Counted from the stretch's first letter, positions 26,813-35,502 are shown. The stretch is DNA of 54,044 bases from CAVQGF01 sp045807945 (GCA_045807945.1 JBJMGI010000080.1:1-54044), one strand, 5' to 3'. A program made the numbers and translations. Notes: a model not told the origin generated them from the sequence alone.

Positions 26813-26909
26813 TTTGAAGGACTGTTGCTCGGCAGATTTGAGCCTCATTGGGACATGCTGGGCCAACTCCGAGCAGAGAGATAAAGAACTTCAAGAGGTG
26901 GAGCTTAGG

Positions 26910-27881
26910 ATGCGGCTGGGCATGGTGATCGCGATCGTTTTGTGCGGGGTGATACACGCATCGGCACAGGCTCAACCCGCCCAATCGTTAGACGACGCCT
27001 GGTGGACTGGGCCAATGCTTGCGCCTTCGGCTTCCACGTTGCCCCGAGGACACATTTTGATCGAGCCATACTTTTTTGATCTGATCGGGTACGGCGCATA
27101 CGATCGCGACGGCGCAAGTCACAGGATCCGTCATGCCGAAAGATTCGGGTCACTCACTTACCTCAACTACGGCTTGGCGGATAGGTTCACCGTCGGCGTG
27201 ATTCCCACGTTCGCCTACAACACCGTGAGCAACGGGTTGAGCAGCTCCGGGGTCGGTTTTGGGGACGTCACTTTTCAGGGTCAGTATCGCCTGCGGAAAT
27301 TCCATGAGGGTAGCTGGCTTCCAACAACCTCAGTCTGTGTGCAGGAGACTTTTCCTACCGGAAAGTACGACCGGCTTAGCCGCTCTACCGACGGCATCGG
27401 AAGTGGCGCGTACACGACGACGATAGGCCTCTACACGCAAACGTTCTTCTGGCTTCCCAATGGGCGCATTCTGCGCATGCGACTCAATGGTTCAGAAGCT
27501 TTATCGAGACGCGCCCGCGTCGAGGGCGCAAGCGTTTACGGTACCGACGTGGGCTTCCGCGGATGGGCGAAACCAGGTGCATCGTTTCTTTTTGATGCTG
27601 CATGGGAATACAGCCTGACAAAGCGATGGGTGCTCGCGCTGGACGCTACCTACTCTCACGGTGCGAATACGAGCGTGATTGGATACGACTTTTCGAATCC
27701 TCTCACTGCTCACAGCCTAAGGTTAGATTCCGGATCGAATGACGCGTTCGTGATGGCGCCTGCAGTTGAGTACAACTTGAGTTCCAAAGTAGGTGTTCTT
27801 CTGGGAGTGCGAGTTGTCCCAGCAGGACGCAACGTTACCGCCACTGTGGCGCCGGTGCTCGCGATCAACATTGTGCATTGA
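26910..27881 (+). CDS. Outer-membrane beta-barrel protein of unknown function
   Basis: This 323-residue protein has a signal peptide (MVIAIVLCGVIHASAQA) followed by alternating amphipathic strands ending in aromatic residues: HILIEPYFFDLIGYGAY, VGFGDVTFQGQYRLRKF and ASFLFDAAWEYSLTKRWVLA. The layout, with an invariant early tryptophan and WWTGPMLAPSASTLPRGH, resembles MetA/phenol-pathway-like and DUF3187-type porins. The ATG at 26910 follows GGTGGAGCTTAGG; an upstream frame from TTG 26814 would cover the transcript start. It leads an operon with an M28 peptidase three bases downstream. Confidence 0.78.
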   Translation: MRLGMVIAIVLCGVIHASAQAQPAQSLDDAWWTGPMLAPSASTLPRGHILIEPYFFDLIGYGAYDRDGASHRIRHAERFGSLTYLNYGLADRFTVGVIPTFAYNTVSNGLSSSGVGFGDVTFQGQYRLRKFHEGSWLPTTSVCVQETFPTGKYDRLSRSTDGIGSGAYTTTIGLYTQTFFWLPNGRILRMRLNGSEALSRRARVEGASVYGTDVGFRGWAKPGASFLFDAAWEYSLTKRWVLALDATYSHGANTSVIGYDFSNPLTAHSLRLDSGSNDAFVMAPAVEYNLSSKVGVLLGVRVVPAGRNVTATVAPVLAINIVH

Positions 27882-27884
27882 GGA

Positions 27885-29366
27885 TTGGCTTTGAACTTGA
27901 CGAGAAATCTTGTCGGACGAAACTTTTCACTCCTGCTGGTAATCGCCGGCGCGGTTGCCTGCGCCGCAGCACAGGCAGCCCCGCCTCCCAACTGGTCAGA
28001 GCAAGAGCTGAGCCAGCTCCGCCAATTACAAGGCGCGGCTCTCGAGGATGAATATACGTACAAGCAGCTTGCGCACCTTGCAGACAACATCGGCGCGCGT
28101 CCATCAGGATCTCCGCAGGCAGCGGCAGCGGTAGAATACGTTGCCCAAGAGCTGCGCAATCTTGGTCTTGAGGTGAAGTTAGAAAAGGTTTCTGTCCCGC
28201 GTTGGGTACGTGGGGAGGAGAAGGCGGAGTTAGTTTCTTATCCTGGCCAGGTGCCCGGGGTGACACAAAGAATCGTGTTTGCGAGCCTGGGAGCTCCGGG
28301 TGTAGCGACTCCACCGCAGGGCATCACCGCAGACGTGGTGGTAGTGAATACGTTCGACGAGCTGGCGGCAGTGCCTCGGGAAAAAGTCGCGGGGAAGATC
28401 GTGTTGTTTGATTGGCACTTCGACCAGGGAATGGAGCAGTCCGGGTTTGCGGGCGACGCTTATGCGCAGGCTGGCAAATATCGCAATCAGGGCAGGCTCG
28501 CCGCAGAAAAGCAGGGAGCTATCGCGATGCTGGTGCGATCGGTTGGCGGAGCAGAGTTCCGGTTGCCGCACACCGGCGCGACTGACTTTCAGCACCAGGC
28601 GAAGATCCCGGCTGAGGCGATCACTGCCGAAGACGCCGACCTCATCGCACGATTGTCTAAGCAGGGCCCCGTGCGGATGCACCTACTCTCTACGTCGACG
28701 GTGTTGCCGGATGTCGATTCCTATAATGTGATCGCTGACCTGAAAGGAAGCGAGCATCCTGAGCAAATCGTGATCGTTTCCGGTCACCTTGATTCTTGGG
28801 ACCTCGGCACGGGGGCAATCGACGATGGTGCCGGTGTTGCTCTTGCCTTGGAAACGGCGCACCTGTTAAAGCAGCTTCAGCTGCACCCAAAGCGCACGAT
28901 ACGAGTGGTGGCATGGATGACCGAAGAACTCGGTCTCTACGGGGCGCGGGCCTATGGACGAGAGCATGCTGCCGAGATGAGCAACCACTTTGCTGGGATC
29001 GAGACCGACTCCGGGGCTGGACACGCGATGGGCTTCTTCATAACTGGGGATGAATCAATACAGAAAATGATGCAGCCGGTAGCGGATATTCTGCAAACAT
29101 CCGGCGCGGGAATTGTGCGGACGTCGGAAGACGCTGCACCGGATCTAAGCCCATTGAATGTTCGAGGAGTGCCGGCATTCACTCCGGTTCAAGACGTCCG
29201 AAAGTACTTCGATTATCACCATACCGCCGCCGACACTCTCGACAAAGTAGATCCCAAAGAGTTGAGGGAGAACGCTGCAGTGGTAAGCGTCCTGACGTAT
29301 GCGCTCGCAACCATGCAGCGGGAACTGCCTCATAAGGTGCTTCCGATCCCGGATTTCATGAAATAG
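27885..29366 (+). CDS. Secreted M28 zinc aminopeptidase with PA domain
   Basis: The protein of about 493 residues has a signal peptide (FSLLLVIAGAVACAAAQA). A PA-like insertion lies around 125-270, with EKVAGKIVLFDWHF. The M28 catalytic domain follows, with candidate zinc ligands H301 and D313 (SGHLDSWDLGTGAIDDGAG), E347/E348 (MTEELGL), D375 (IETDSGAG) and H446 (FDYHHTAADT). It should remove N-terminal residues from peptides outside the cytoplasm. The start is TTG at 27885 or 27891, three to nine bases after the barrel gene. Confidence 0.9.
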   Translation: MALNLTRNLVGRNFSLLLVIAGAVACAAAQAAPPPNWSEQELSQLRQLQGAALEDEYTYKQLAHLADNIGARPSGSPQAAAAVEYVAQELRNLGLEVKLEKVSVPRWVRGEEKAELVSYPGQVPGVTQRIVFASLGAPGVATPPQGITADVVVVNTFDELAAVPREKVAGKIVLFDWHFDQGMEQSGFAGDAYAQAGKYRNQGRLAAEKQGAIAMLVRSVGGAEFRLPHTGATDFQHQAKIPAEAITAEDADLIARLSKQGPVRMHLLSTSTVLPDVDSYNVIADLKGSEHPEQIVIVSGHLDSWDLGTGAIDDGAGVALALETAHLLKQLQLHPKRTIRVVAWMTEELGLYGARAYGREHAAEMSNHFAGIETDSGAGHAMGFFITGDESIQKMMQPVADILQTSGAGIVRTSEDAAPDLSPLNVRGVPAFTPVQDVRKYFDYHHTAADTLDKVDPKELRENAAVVSVLTYALATMQRELPHKVLPIPDFMK

Positions 29367-29411
29367 CAAAATCAATGCCCCGGGACAATCGCCATAGAAA
29401 AGAGGAAACAA

Positions 29412-30245
29412 TTGCGCTTTATATCTCTGTTTTCGTCCTTGTTGTTAATGAGCACTGCAATCTTTGGACAGACCAAACCCGATGTTCAGCAAAACGTGAT
29501 GCAGACGGTGGAGCACCTGAAGAATTTCCAGGTGATTGAATTTCGACGCTACGTCGTGAAGCAAGGCGAGCGTGAACATTTCGCGAGTTACTTCGAGAGC
29601 TTCTTCCCGGAAGCTTTCGAGCAACTCGGTGCAGTCGCGGGGGGCTCGTTCTACGAAAGGAACAATCCTCTTGGCTTTACCTGGGTGCGGGCATTCCCCA
29701 CGCTTGATGATAGAGCGAAAGTAAACTCCGCGTTCTATTACGGGCCTGTGTGGAAAGAGCACAAAAAGCTCGTTAATGGGTTGATGACCGACAGCGACAA
29801 CGTTTTGTTGCTTCGCCCGTTGACTCCTGAGCGAAGTATCACGATCTTGCCTGCCGTTGACCCAGTCACGGAGGCCGGCGGGGCTCACGGCATCGTTGTT
29901 GCAGAAGTGTTTTCGGTCAAAGCTGGTGACGTTGATACGTTCGCTCAACAGGCGGAACCGATATTCGCGAAATATCGCGAGCTGGGCGCGCGCGAAGCGG
30001 GAGTTCTGGTGACACTCGATGTTCCCAATAACTTTCCGCAATTGCCGATTCGAACCGATGGGCCGTATCTGGTGTGGTTCGGAATTCTTGAAAACGAGAA
30101 GTCATTGCAGAGCTTCAATCCCATAGCAGAGGAGGCATCTTCAAAGCTGTTAGGAGGCGATCTTCTTAGAACCAAGCCAGAGATCGTGGTGTTAGATCCC
30201 ACGCATCGCTCACGCTTACGCTGGCTCGCTACCGAACAAAAATGA
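29412..30245 (+). CDS. Secreted NIPSNAP-family protein
   Basis: This 277-residue protein with a signal peptide (ISLFSSLLLMSTAIFGQ) contains two ferredoxin-like repeats of the NIPSNAP family. The first has QVIEFRRYVVKQGEREHFAS, FTWVRAFPTLDDRAKVNSAF and GPVWKEHK. The second spans about residues 155-270, with VVAEVFSVKAGDVDTFAQ and PYLVWFGILENEKSLQSF. The fold resembles dimeric alpha/beta-barrel proteins; the function is unknown. It starts with TTG at 29412, behind AGAGGAAAC. Its stop overlaps the next ATG as ATGA. Confidence 0.85.
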   Translation: MRFISLFSSLLLMSTAIFGQTKPDVQQNVMQTVEHLKNFQVIEFRRYVVKQGEREHFASYFESFFPEAFEQLGAVAGGSFYERNNPLGFTWVRAFPTLDDRAKVNSAFYYGPVWKEHKKLVNGLMTDSDNVLLLRPLTPERSITILPAVDPVTEAGGAHGIVVAEVFSVKAGDVDTFAQQAEPIFAKYRELGAREAGVLVTLDVPNNFPQLPIRTDGPYLVWFGILENEKSLQSFNPIAEEASSKLLGGDLLRTKPEIVVLDPTHRSRLRWLATEQK

Positions 30246-30865
30246 CTCTGGGCCCAAGAATGGATGAACAGTTACGCTCGTACGCGCTCAGTTCCGCAAA
30301 AACATGCGTGTGGCGCCTGGTGAACGGGATCGGATGCGAGCGAGCGCAATTAAGTCACGAAGGTAATGATTGGGTGTTGCGTGGGCGCATTATTCGTATC
30401 GCCGAACACGGACCAACTGAAGTCGATTACGCAGTCTTCTGTGACCCTAAATGGCGCACAAGGAGTGCCAAGATCTCGCTGTCGGACCGGACAGGCGAAC
30501 GAAGCCTTGATCTGACGAGCGAGAACGGGACCTGGTCACAAAATGGGCTGCGGCTCTCAAATGTTGAAGGTTGCCTCGACATTGATCTGGAGTGGAGCCC
30601 TTCTACCAACACGCTCCCAATAAGAAGATTGAATCTCTCACCGGGCCGTAGTAGCGGCCGAATAACAGCGGCCTGGGTCCGATTTCCCGAACTGCGGGTG
30701 GAGCCGCTAGAGCAGAGCTACGAGTGCCTGACAGGGCAGGCCTATATATACCGCAGCCACGGAGGGGCCTTCAGGGCCAGGATCAGCGTCGACGCAGATA
30801 AATTGGTCGTCGATTACGAAGGGTTGTGGCGCCGAGAGGAAGGCATAGTTAGAAAAATATTCTAG
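30242..30865 (+). CDS. Putative glycolipid-binding protein (PF06475 type)
   Basis: The 207-residue protein matches the glycolipid-binding family, a spiral beta-roll. The blocks are DYAVFCDPKWRTRSAKIS, LSNVEGCLDIDLEWSPSTN followed by TLPIRRLNL, then AAWVRFPELRVEPLEQSYE and VVDYEGLWRRE. It has no signal peptide, unlike the three genes before it. Start and stop overlap the NIPSNAP gene (ATGA), so it is coupled to the end of that operon. Confidence 0.82.
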   Translation: MTLGPRMDEQLRSYALSSAKTCVWRLVNGIGCERAQLSHEGNDWVLRGRIIRIAEHGPTEVDYAVFCDPKWRTRSAKISLSDRTGERSLDLTSENGTWSQNGLRLSNVEGCLDIDLEWSPSTNTLPIRRLNLSPGRSSGRITAAWVRFPELRVEPLEQSYECLTGQAYIYRSHGGAFRARISVDADKLVVDYEGLWRREEGIVRKIF

Positions 30866-30935
30866 TAACTGTGTTCTTGCCGATGCAGCGTGAATCGTTA
30901 CCCCTCAGATCGAATCTGAGTCGTAGGAGGAAATC

Positions 30936-31517
30936 ATGCAAGCCTTATTAGTTGTGGATGTACAAAATGAGTTTTCGGCCGCGGGGAAGCGTGCCGTGCC
31001 AAACCATTCGCAAGCGATCGAGCGCATTAAGGCTCACGTGGAGGAGGCGCGCGCCGCCAAAGCGCCGATTGCGTGGATCCAGCACCACAACCGTCCCAAT
31101 GAATCTCCAGCGTTCCAGCCGGGGACTTGGGGAGCAGAGCTGTCTGCAGGGCTGGGTCCTCAAAAGGGCTTCGGGCCAGAGAAGCTGTTTGTGAAGGACG
31201 TTTTCGGCGCTTTCACTGGAACGGGATTGGAAGGTTGGCTCCGGGAGTTGGGAGCCACTGAAGTATTGATCGTCGGGTTCTTTGCTCACATGTGCGTTTC
31301 AACTTCTTCCCGCGAAGCTCTCGTCCGCGGCTTCGACGTGATTGTGGATCCCGAAGCTACCGGCGCTACGGATATAGAGCACCCCATCTTGGGCCGGCAA
31401 ACAGCAGACGAAGTCCGTCGCTCAGCTCTGTTGCAGCTGTCGAACATGGGGGTAAAAATCGCGGCTGTAAGAGTTACCAAGATGGCGAAGTTAGAGCGGG
31501 TTAGATCAGCAGGGTAG
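30936..31517 (+). CDS. Isochorismatase-family cysteine hydrolase
   Basis: This 193-residue cytosolic hydrolase has the catalytic triad D8 (LLVVDVQNEF), K87 (LFVKDVFGAF) and C120 (VGFFAHMCVSTSSREAL). The usual cis-peptide region is just before the cysteine. Family members hydrolyse isochorismate, nicotinamide or other amides; the context gives no clue here. AGGAGGAAATC sits immediately before the ATG. The 70-base gap from the previous operon and the good ribosome-binding site suggest its own transcript or read-through. Confidence 0.9.
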   Translation: MQALLVVDVQNEFSAAGKRAVPNHSQAIERIKAHVEEARAAKAPIAWIQHHNRPNESPAFQPGTWGAELSAGLGPQKGFGPEKLFVKDVFGAFTGTGLEGWLRELGATEVLIVGFFAHMCVSTSSREALVRGFDVIVDPEATGATDIEHPILGRQTADEVRRSALLQLSNMGVKIAAVRVTKMAKLERVRSAG

Positions 31518-31650
31518 CCGAAGAGGACATCGCACATACGTTCGGCGAAGAACTCGCCCTGTGCGCGCAGTCGATTTGCGGAAGTTGGTTGACTCTTCGT
31601 TATTCACTTCGCGATTTCAGCGCGTGACGGGAATGTCGAGTGTATATGCC

Positions 31651-31680
31651 TTGACACGTATATACTATATAAGGTATATA
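31651..31680 (+). promoter_or_regulatory. Promoter and operator of the ArsR operon
   Basis: TTGACA at 31651-31656 and TATATA at 31675-31680 (spacing 18) form a strong promoter. The inverted repeat TATATAC (31659-31665) and GTATATA (31674-31680) lies between and over the -10 box, as expected of an ArsR autorepressor site. TGTATATG just upstream (31641-31648) may be a third half-site. Transcription should begin within a base or two of the ATG at 31687, giving a leaderless message. Confidence 0.7.
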
Positions 31681-31686
31681 AACGTC

Positions 31687-32025
31687 ATGGAATCTGCGTT
31701 CGAAATCATTGCGGAGCCGAACCGGCGCGCGATCCTTAGCCTTCTGGGTTCATCACAACAATCAGTTAGCGAGATCGAACGTCGACTTCGGATGTCTCAG
31801 CCGACCGTATCAAAGCACCTACGCGTCTTGCGTGAGGCCGGCTTCGTGGAATCCAAGGTGGACGCCCAGCGGCGTCTTTACAGTCTGAAACTCGAGCCCC
31901 TTCAAGAGATAGACGCGTGGCTAGCACCATTCCGCAAGTTCTGGTCGGCTCACGTCGACGCTCTTGAACGCCATCTTGACCGCATGGATAAACCAACGAG
32001 AAAGGGAAGCGGGAGAAAAAAATGA
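31687..32025 (+). CDS. ArsR-family transcriptional repressor
   Basis: This 112-residue winged-helix protein begins MESAFEIIAEPNRRAILSLL, with the recognition helix in MSQPTVSKHLRVLREAGFVE and the wing RRLYSLK. It lacks the metal-binding CxC of arsenic sensors. It fits the group paired with SRPBCC proteins, which sense organic ligands or act as plain repressors. The ATG at 31687 lies where the promoter predicts the transcript start, with no Shine-Dalgarno. The gene overlaps the SRPBCC gene by four bases. Confidence 0.88.
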   Translation: MESAFEIIAEPNRRAILSLLGSSQQSVSEIERRLRMSQPTVSKHLRVLREAGFVESKVDAQRRLYSLKLEPLQEIDAWLAPFRKFWSAHVDALERHLDRMDKPTRKGSGRKK

Positions 32026-32570
32026 TCACCCATCGCCAGCAGTACACACCTGGCTCTGCCAGTGGGGCCCGAATAAAGAAGGAGGGAGAGAAATGGACGC
32101 TCGTTCTTGTCAGAGAACTGCGCCATCCGCGGGAAAAGGTCTGGGAAGCGCTGACGGACCCTGCGCAGCTCTCCCAATGGGCGCCGTTCGATGCTGATCG
32201 AAACCTGGCCGCTGTCGGGCCGGTGAAACTTTCGACGGTAGGGGCGCCCACTCCTCAGGTATCGGAAACCACGGTTAAGCGTGCCGAGCCTCCGAAGCTC
32301 CTCGAATACAGCTGGGGCGGCGGGGATCTTCGGTGGGAACTCGAGCCGCTCGCCAATGGCACACGCCTCACGCTGTGGCACAACATTGATCGCCGCTTCA
32401 TCTCCTGGGGAGCTGCGGGATGGCACATCTGCTTCGACGTTCTTGACCGCTCCCTTAAGGGTGAGCCGATTGGACGCATCGTCGGCCCCGAAACTATGAA
32501 GTTCCCAGGCTGGCAGCGGTTGAACGCCGAGTACGCAAAACAATTCGGGGTTGAGACTCCCAGTTGGTAG
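32022..32570 (+). CDS. SRPBCC/AHSA1-domain protein
   Basis: The 182-residue protein carries the START-like fold of the AHSA1 group: LVLVRELRHPREKVWEALTD, LSQWAPFDADRNL, then LLEYSWGGGDLRWELEPL and RLTLWHNIDRRF near the C-terminal helix. It offers a hydrophobic ligand cavity. ArsR-SRPBCC pairs are common; the SRPBCC protein is often suggested to bind the inducer. It overlaps arsR by ATGA and precedes a DoxX gene by 34 bases, forming one operon. Confidence 0.85.
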   Translation: MITHRQQYTPGSASGARIKKEGEKWTLVLVRELRHPREKVWEALTDPAQLSQWAPFDADRNLAAVGPVKLSTVGAPTPQVSETTVKRAEPPKLLEYSWGGGDLRWELEPLANGTRLTLWHNIDRRFISWGAAGWHICFDVLDRSLKGEPIGRIVGPETMKFPGWQRLNAEYAKQFGVETPSW

Positions 32571-32604
32571 TCGAAAGTAACAGTTAAAAAAAGGAGGAAG
32601 AACA

Positions 32605-33027
32605 ATGGAATCGACCATGCAGCAGCCGGCATTCGTCGCCGCCAAGGCGACACCCAGAGCCACAACTATAGCTTTTTGGATAGTCACAGCGCTTTTCTGC
32701 TTGCAGATGAGCTTCACCGCATACGCGGAACTGCGCTTGCCGCAAGTCGCAGCCGCATTTACTCACCTCGGGTTCCCGGGCTACTTCCGTGTGGAGCTCT
32801 CGTGGGCCAAGCTCATCGGAGTAGTTCTGCTGCTTGCGCCGGTCCCGGCGCGGCTCAAGGAGTGGGCTTACGTCGGCTTCGCAATCAATCTTGTGTCAGC
32901 ACTCATTGCCCACTTTTCTGTCGGAGATGGCGTGGCGGCTTGGGGCTGGGCGGCGTTCACGGGAGTGCTCTGGGCGCTCTCATACTTCTTATGGCGTCGG
33001 ATCGAGGGAAGGTACAGACCCGTGTGA
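32605..33027 (+). CDS. DoxX-like small membrane protein
   Basis: The 140-residue protein has four hydrophobic helices (AFWIVTALFCLQMSFTAYAE, VELSWAKLIGVVLLLAPVP, WAYVGFAINLVSALIAHFSV, GVLWALSYFLWRRIEG) in the DoxX-like order. DoxX members are linked with quinone-dependent redox processes, but this small type has no proven role. AAAAAAAGGAGGAAGAAC lies just before the ATG. It is third in the ArsR-SRPBCC operon. Confidence 0.82.
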   Translation: MESTMQQPAFVAAKATPRATTIAFWIVTALFCLQMSFTAYAELRLPQVAAAFTHLGFPGYFRVELSWAKLIGVVLLLAPVPARLKEWAYVGFAINLVSALIAHFSVGDGVAAWGWAAFTGVLWALSYFLWRRIEGRYRPV

Positions 33028-33054
33028 TCGATATCAAACCTGTGGTCCAATCTA

Positions 33055-34113
33055 ATGGCGATTGAGCACGTAATTCGGCCAGCTGTTCTGATACTTGCGT
33101 TCCTAGCAGTAGCGGCGGCGGAATCCGCAGCAGATGCAGGCTGCAAGATCGTCGACCTCACAGAACGGTATTCGCAAGTCGCTAAACAAAGCGGAAGATT
33201 GGACCCGAAGCATCAGGTCGAGTTGTTTCGGAGACAATTAGTTCTCGAACATCCCGACCTGTACGGAGAGAATGGCCTCGGATTTAAATCGAGATCTGAC
33301 CTAGATGCCGCGATTGTAAGGGCTCTGGGGGCTCCGCCCAGCACTACCGCCAAAATCCAGAAAACAGCCCGAGCGGTTGAGCGAAGCCTTCCAGAATACG
33401 TCCGTGTTTTCGAGAAAACGTTTCCTGATTTTCGCTGCGATTTCTCCATCTATGTCGTGAATTCGTTGAATCGGCTGGATGGAGCCGGCAGAGTCATTGA
33501 GGGTAAGCCGTCGCTCATCCTTGGCGCGGACGTGATCGCGTCGGAGCCGATGCGATCACGCGGGATACTCATCATTCATGAGCTTTTTCATCGCTACCAT
33601 TACGAGGTAGCAGGATTCAGCGATGACGACTCCGAGCACAATCCGCTGTGGCGAGCATTATGGGTGGAGGGTTTAGCAACTTATGTGAGTATGAGGCTCA
33701 ATCCTCCGGCCTCAATGCAGGACGCTTTGATTGCGCCAAGTGATTTGGTGCTTCGTGCCAAGCGAATCGTGCCCGAGCTGATCGGCGAGCTCAGGCCGAA
33801 TCTCGACCGCAGCGATCCTCAGCTATTCGCCAGTGCATTTAAATACCGAGGGCCGGATGCAAACCCTCCATCACGGTTCGGATACTACCTTGGAACTCTG
33901 TTGGCGCAAGAAATGGCCAAAACGCATTCCCTGACTCGACTCGCTCACATGGGACCACGAGAGGTTCGTGAGGCGATCGGGGTGGTGCTACAAAGGCTGC
34001 AGCTCGAATTCCGCGAGCGATCCGAATGGCGCGGAAGCCATTGTGTAACGCGAGCTGTCGCAGCGGTGAGTTACTTCGCTTTTAGGATCGCGGATATCCC
34101 GGTGTCGACTTGA
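33055..34113 (+). CDS. Secreted HExxH zinc metallopeptidase-like protein
   Basis: This 352-residue protein has a signal peptide (PAVLILAFLAVAAAESAA). The gluzincin motif HELFHRYHYEV is followed about 25 residues later by WVEGLATYVSMRL, which supplies the third ligand Glu. Between them the segment HNPLWRALW is conserved in DUF2268-like peptidases. The rest of the chain is helical. It may end the ArsR operon, 27 bases after doxX, though no ribosome-binding site is obvious. The last 32 bases overlap the convergent DinB-like gene. Confidence 0.72.
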   Translation: MAIEHVIRPAVLILAFLAVAAAESAADAGCKIVDLTERYSQVAKQSGRLDPKHQVELFRRQLVLEHPDLYGENGLGFKSRSDLDAAIVRALGAPPSTTAKIQKTARAVERSLPEYVRVFEKTFPDFRCDFSIYVVNSLNRLDGAGRVIEGKPSLILGADVIASEPMRSRGILIIHELFHRYHYEVAGFSDDDSEHNPLWRALWVEGLATYVSMRLNPPASMQDALIAPSDLVLRAKRIVPELIGELRPNLDRSDPQLFASAFKYRGPDANPPSRFGYYLGTLLAQEMAKTHSLTRLAHMGPREVREAIGVVLQRLQLEFRERSEWRGSHCVTRAVAAVSYFAFRIADIPVST

Positions 34114-34726
34114 CCTCGCGCATTTGGGCAGTATGCCGCACCGTATGCGCCGCCATCTCGAGTAGAAATTGGTACACATCTCTAGTTGATTGCGAGGGGC
34201 CGTCGCCAACATGCGCCCGTAACGCATCCTTCGTGCTTTTTACATACGAGATAGTCTTGCCCCGACGAATCTCAAATTCCTCAGCTGCACTTTGGGGAGT
34301 TGGAAATTTTCCTGCCGGTTGCAGAATCGCCGGCGCTTTTGCCTTTTTGCTTCTATCTTCCAGCTGGGCCACCACTTGGCGATCTCCGGTGGGGGTTGCG
34401 ATATCCAGACGCGCTACAGCTGGAGTGTTGAGCGTCTTCTGCGCCTCCCCGAAGATGAGGTCTTCGGCCAATATGAGGTGCTCTGCGCATTGAGCGATCG
34501 ACCAAGTGTCAGGGCTGGGCTTGTATGTCCATTGCGCAGGCGTTAGTCCCTTTATGGTCTGGAGCATCGCTTTCTCCGAGGACTTCAACTCCGATAGGAG
34601 ATAGGCCCTTTCGGCCTTCGTCATCGTGCCAATACCCGGATCTTTTGAAGCAGCGTAACTGGGGAGAGCCGCGATAAGTGCAAACAAGAGCGATAAGAGC
34701 AAAACTCGGCAAGAACTTCGGTTCAT
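34082..34726 (-). CDS. Secreted DinB-superfamily protein
   Basis: The 214-residue protein combines a signal peptide (VLLLSLLFALIAALPSYAA) with a DinB four-helix bundle. The metal-site histidines lie in DTWSIAQCAEHLILAED and AAHTVRHTAQMRE. WTYKPSPDTW and EIRRGKTISYV are further family blocks. DinB/YfiT proteins include thiol transferases, but export is unusual and the function is unknown. The ATG at 34726 was chosen because the open frame to 34825 runs through the promoter repeats. Direct-repeat element 4 is upstream. Confidence 0.8.
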   Translation of the reverse strand: MNRSSCRVLLLSLLFALIAALPSYAASKDPGIGTMTKAERAYLLSELKSSEKAMLQTIKGLTPAQWTYKPSPDTWSIAQCAEHLILAEDLIFGEAQKTLNTPAVARLDIATPTGDRQVVAQLEDRSKKAKAPAILQPAGKFPTPQSAAEEFEIRRGKTISYVKSTKDALRAHVGDGPSQSTRDVYQFLLEMAAHTVRHTAQMREVKSTPGYPRS

Positions 34727-34760
34727 CAATGTGATTCTCCAATTTATAACGACACAACTC

Positions 34761-34822
34761 AGCATCGGACAAAGGAGAGCGCGAGGAAATAACCACTCAC
34801 GCGCGAATCGATATAGCCACTT
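34761..34822 (-). promoter_or_regulatory. Direct-repeat promoter element 4 (before 34726)
   Basis: On the minus strand AAGTGGCTAT (34822-34813) and GAGTGGTTAT (34798-34789) start 24 bases apart. TTTCCT is at the -35 position and GATGCT (34766-34761) at the -10. The predicted start lies about 28 bases upstream of the DinB-like gene. Confidence 0.65.
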
Positions 34823-34860
34823 CATTCACCGTGCCCTTCTAAATATATCCAGTGTGCAAG

Positions 34861-34890
34861 AAATAAAAAGAGCCGGCACATGCGCCGGCT
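34861..34890 (-). terminator. Terminator of the LytTR gene
   Basis: On the minus strand AGCCGGC and GCCGGCT (34890-34871) form a 7-bp GC-rich stem with a six-base loop, followed by CTTTTTATTT. It begins 26 bases after the LytTR stop codon, a good intrinsic terminator that isolates this gene from the DinB-like gene downstream. Confidence 0.8.
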
Positions 34891-34916
34891 GCCTCCTTTA
34901 TGGATATTGGATTGAG

Positions 34917-35495
34917 TCACCGGATCATAGGAGTGTGCGGAGCTTCTGAAGGCCCTGAGATGCCCCTGACTACCTGCAGTGATGGGCGGAGCTCTTCAGC
35001 ATCTTGCGCCGCGGTCATTTCCTTTTCCGATAGCCAGGAAAGCAGCTTTTTGTAATAGGAGCGGCCGACTTTCAACTCAGCGCCATTCTGCAGGATTACG
35101 ACTGGCCGTCCCCACGCGTCGTTCCGGATCTCGCGAATGTAGCCGATATTGATTATGGTCGATCGGTGGATTCTGCAGAAATCGCCCGAGGGCAGTTTGG
35201 CTTCCAGCGTCGCCATAGTCGCGCGGATCAAATGCCGCTCTGTTCTTACGTGCAAAATCGCATAGTCGCGTTCTGCTTCTACCCACTGAAGGTCTGAAAG
35301 GTCGACGAATATCCTGCGTGTCCCGGATTTGAAGATTGTTCGCTGGAGCGAGGGCTGGGACGGTGCGCCTACGATTCCCCAATTCCTGGCACGCGCCGCG
35401 TTGTCGGTTCCTCGATCTTGCAGCAGGGTCTTTATTGCTTTTGCAGGATTCTTTCTTAGCGTTTGCTCGGTCGAGGTAGATCGATGCGCGGACAT
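34917..35495 (-). CDS. LytTR DNA-binding protein without a receiver domain
   Basis: The 192-residue protein has a disordered basic N-terminus and one LytTR domain at about residues 60-155. Recognisable are RRIFVDLSDLQWVEAERDYA, HLIRATMATLEAKLPSGDF, CRIHRSTIINIGYIREIR and ILQNGAELKVGRSYYKKLL. LytTR domains bind DNA as pairs on two direct repeats. No receiver, membrane segment or neighbouring kinase is present, so its signal is unknown. The ATG at 35495 is where element 5 predicts transcription to start; a longer frame from 35531 would run into the repeats. It is the best candidate to control the seven repeat promoters, including its own. Confidence 0.85.
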   Translation of the reverse strand: MSAHRSTSTEQTLRKNPAKAIKTLLQDRGTDNAARARNWGIVGAPSQPSLQRTIFKSGTRRIFVDLSDLQWVEAERDYAILHVRTERHLIRATMATLEAKLPSGDFCRIHRSTIINIGYIREIRNDAWGRPVVILQNGAELKVGRSYYKKLLSWLSEKEMTAAQDAEELRPSLQVVRGISGPSEAPHTPMIR

Positions 35496-35502
35496 AATCT
35501 TC

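Noticed and set aside
26662..26909. Repeat copies as ends of an insertion sequence
   Set aside because: Paired AAGTGG motifs resemble repeats near some IS ends, but no transposase, inverted terminal pair or target duplication is present. The constant 24-bp spacing and the -10 boxes fit promoters better.
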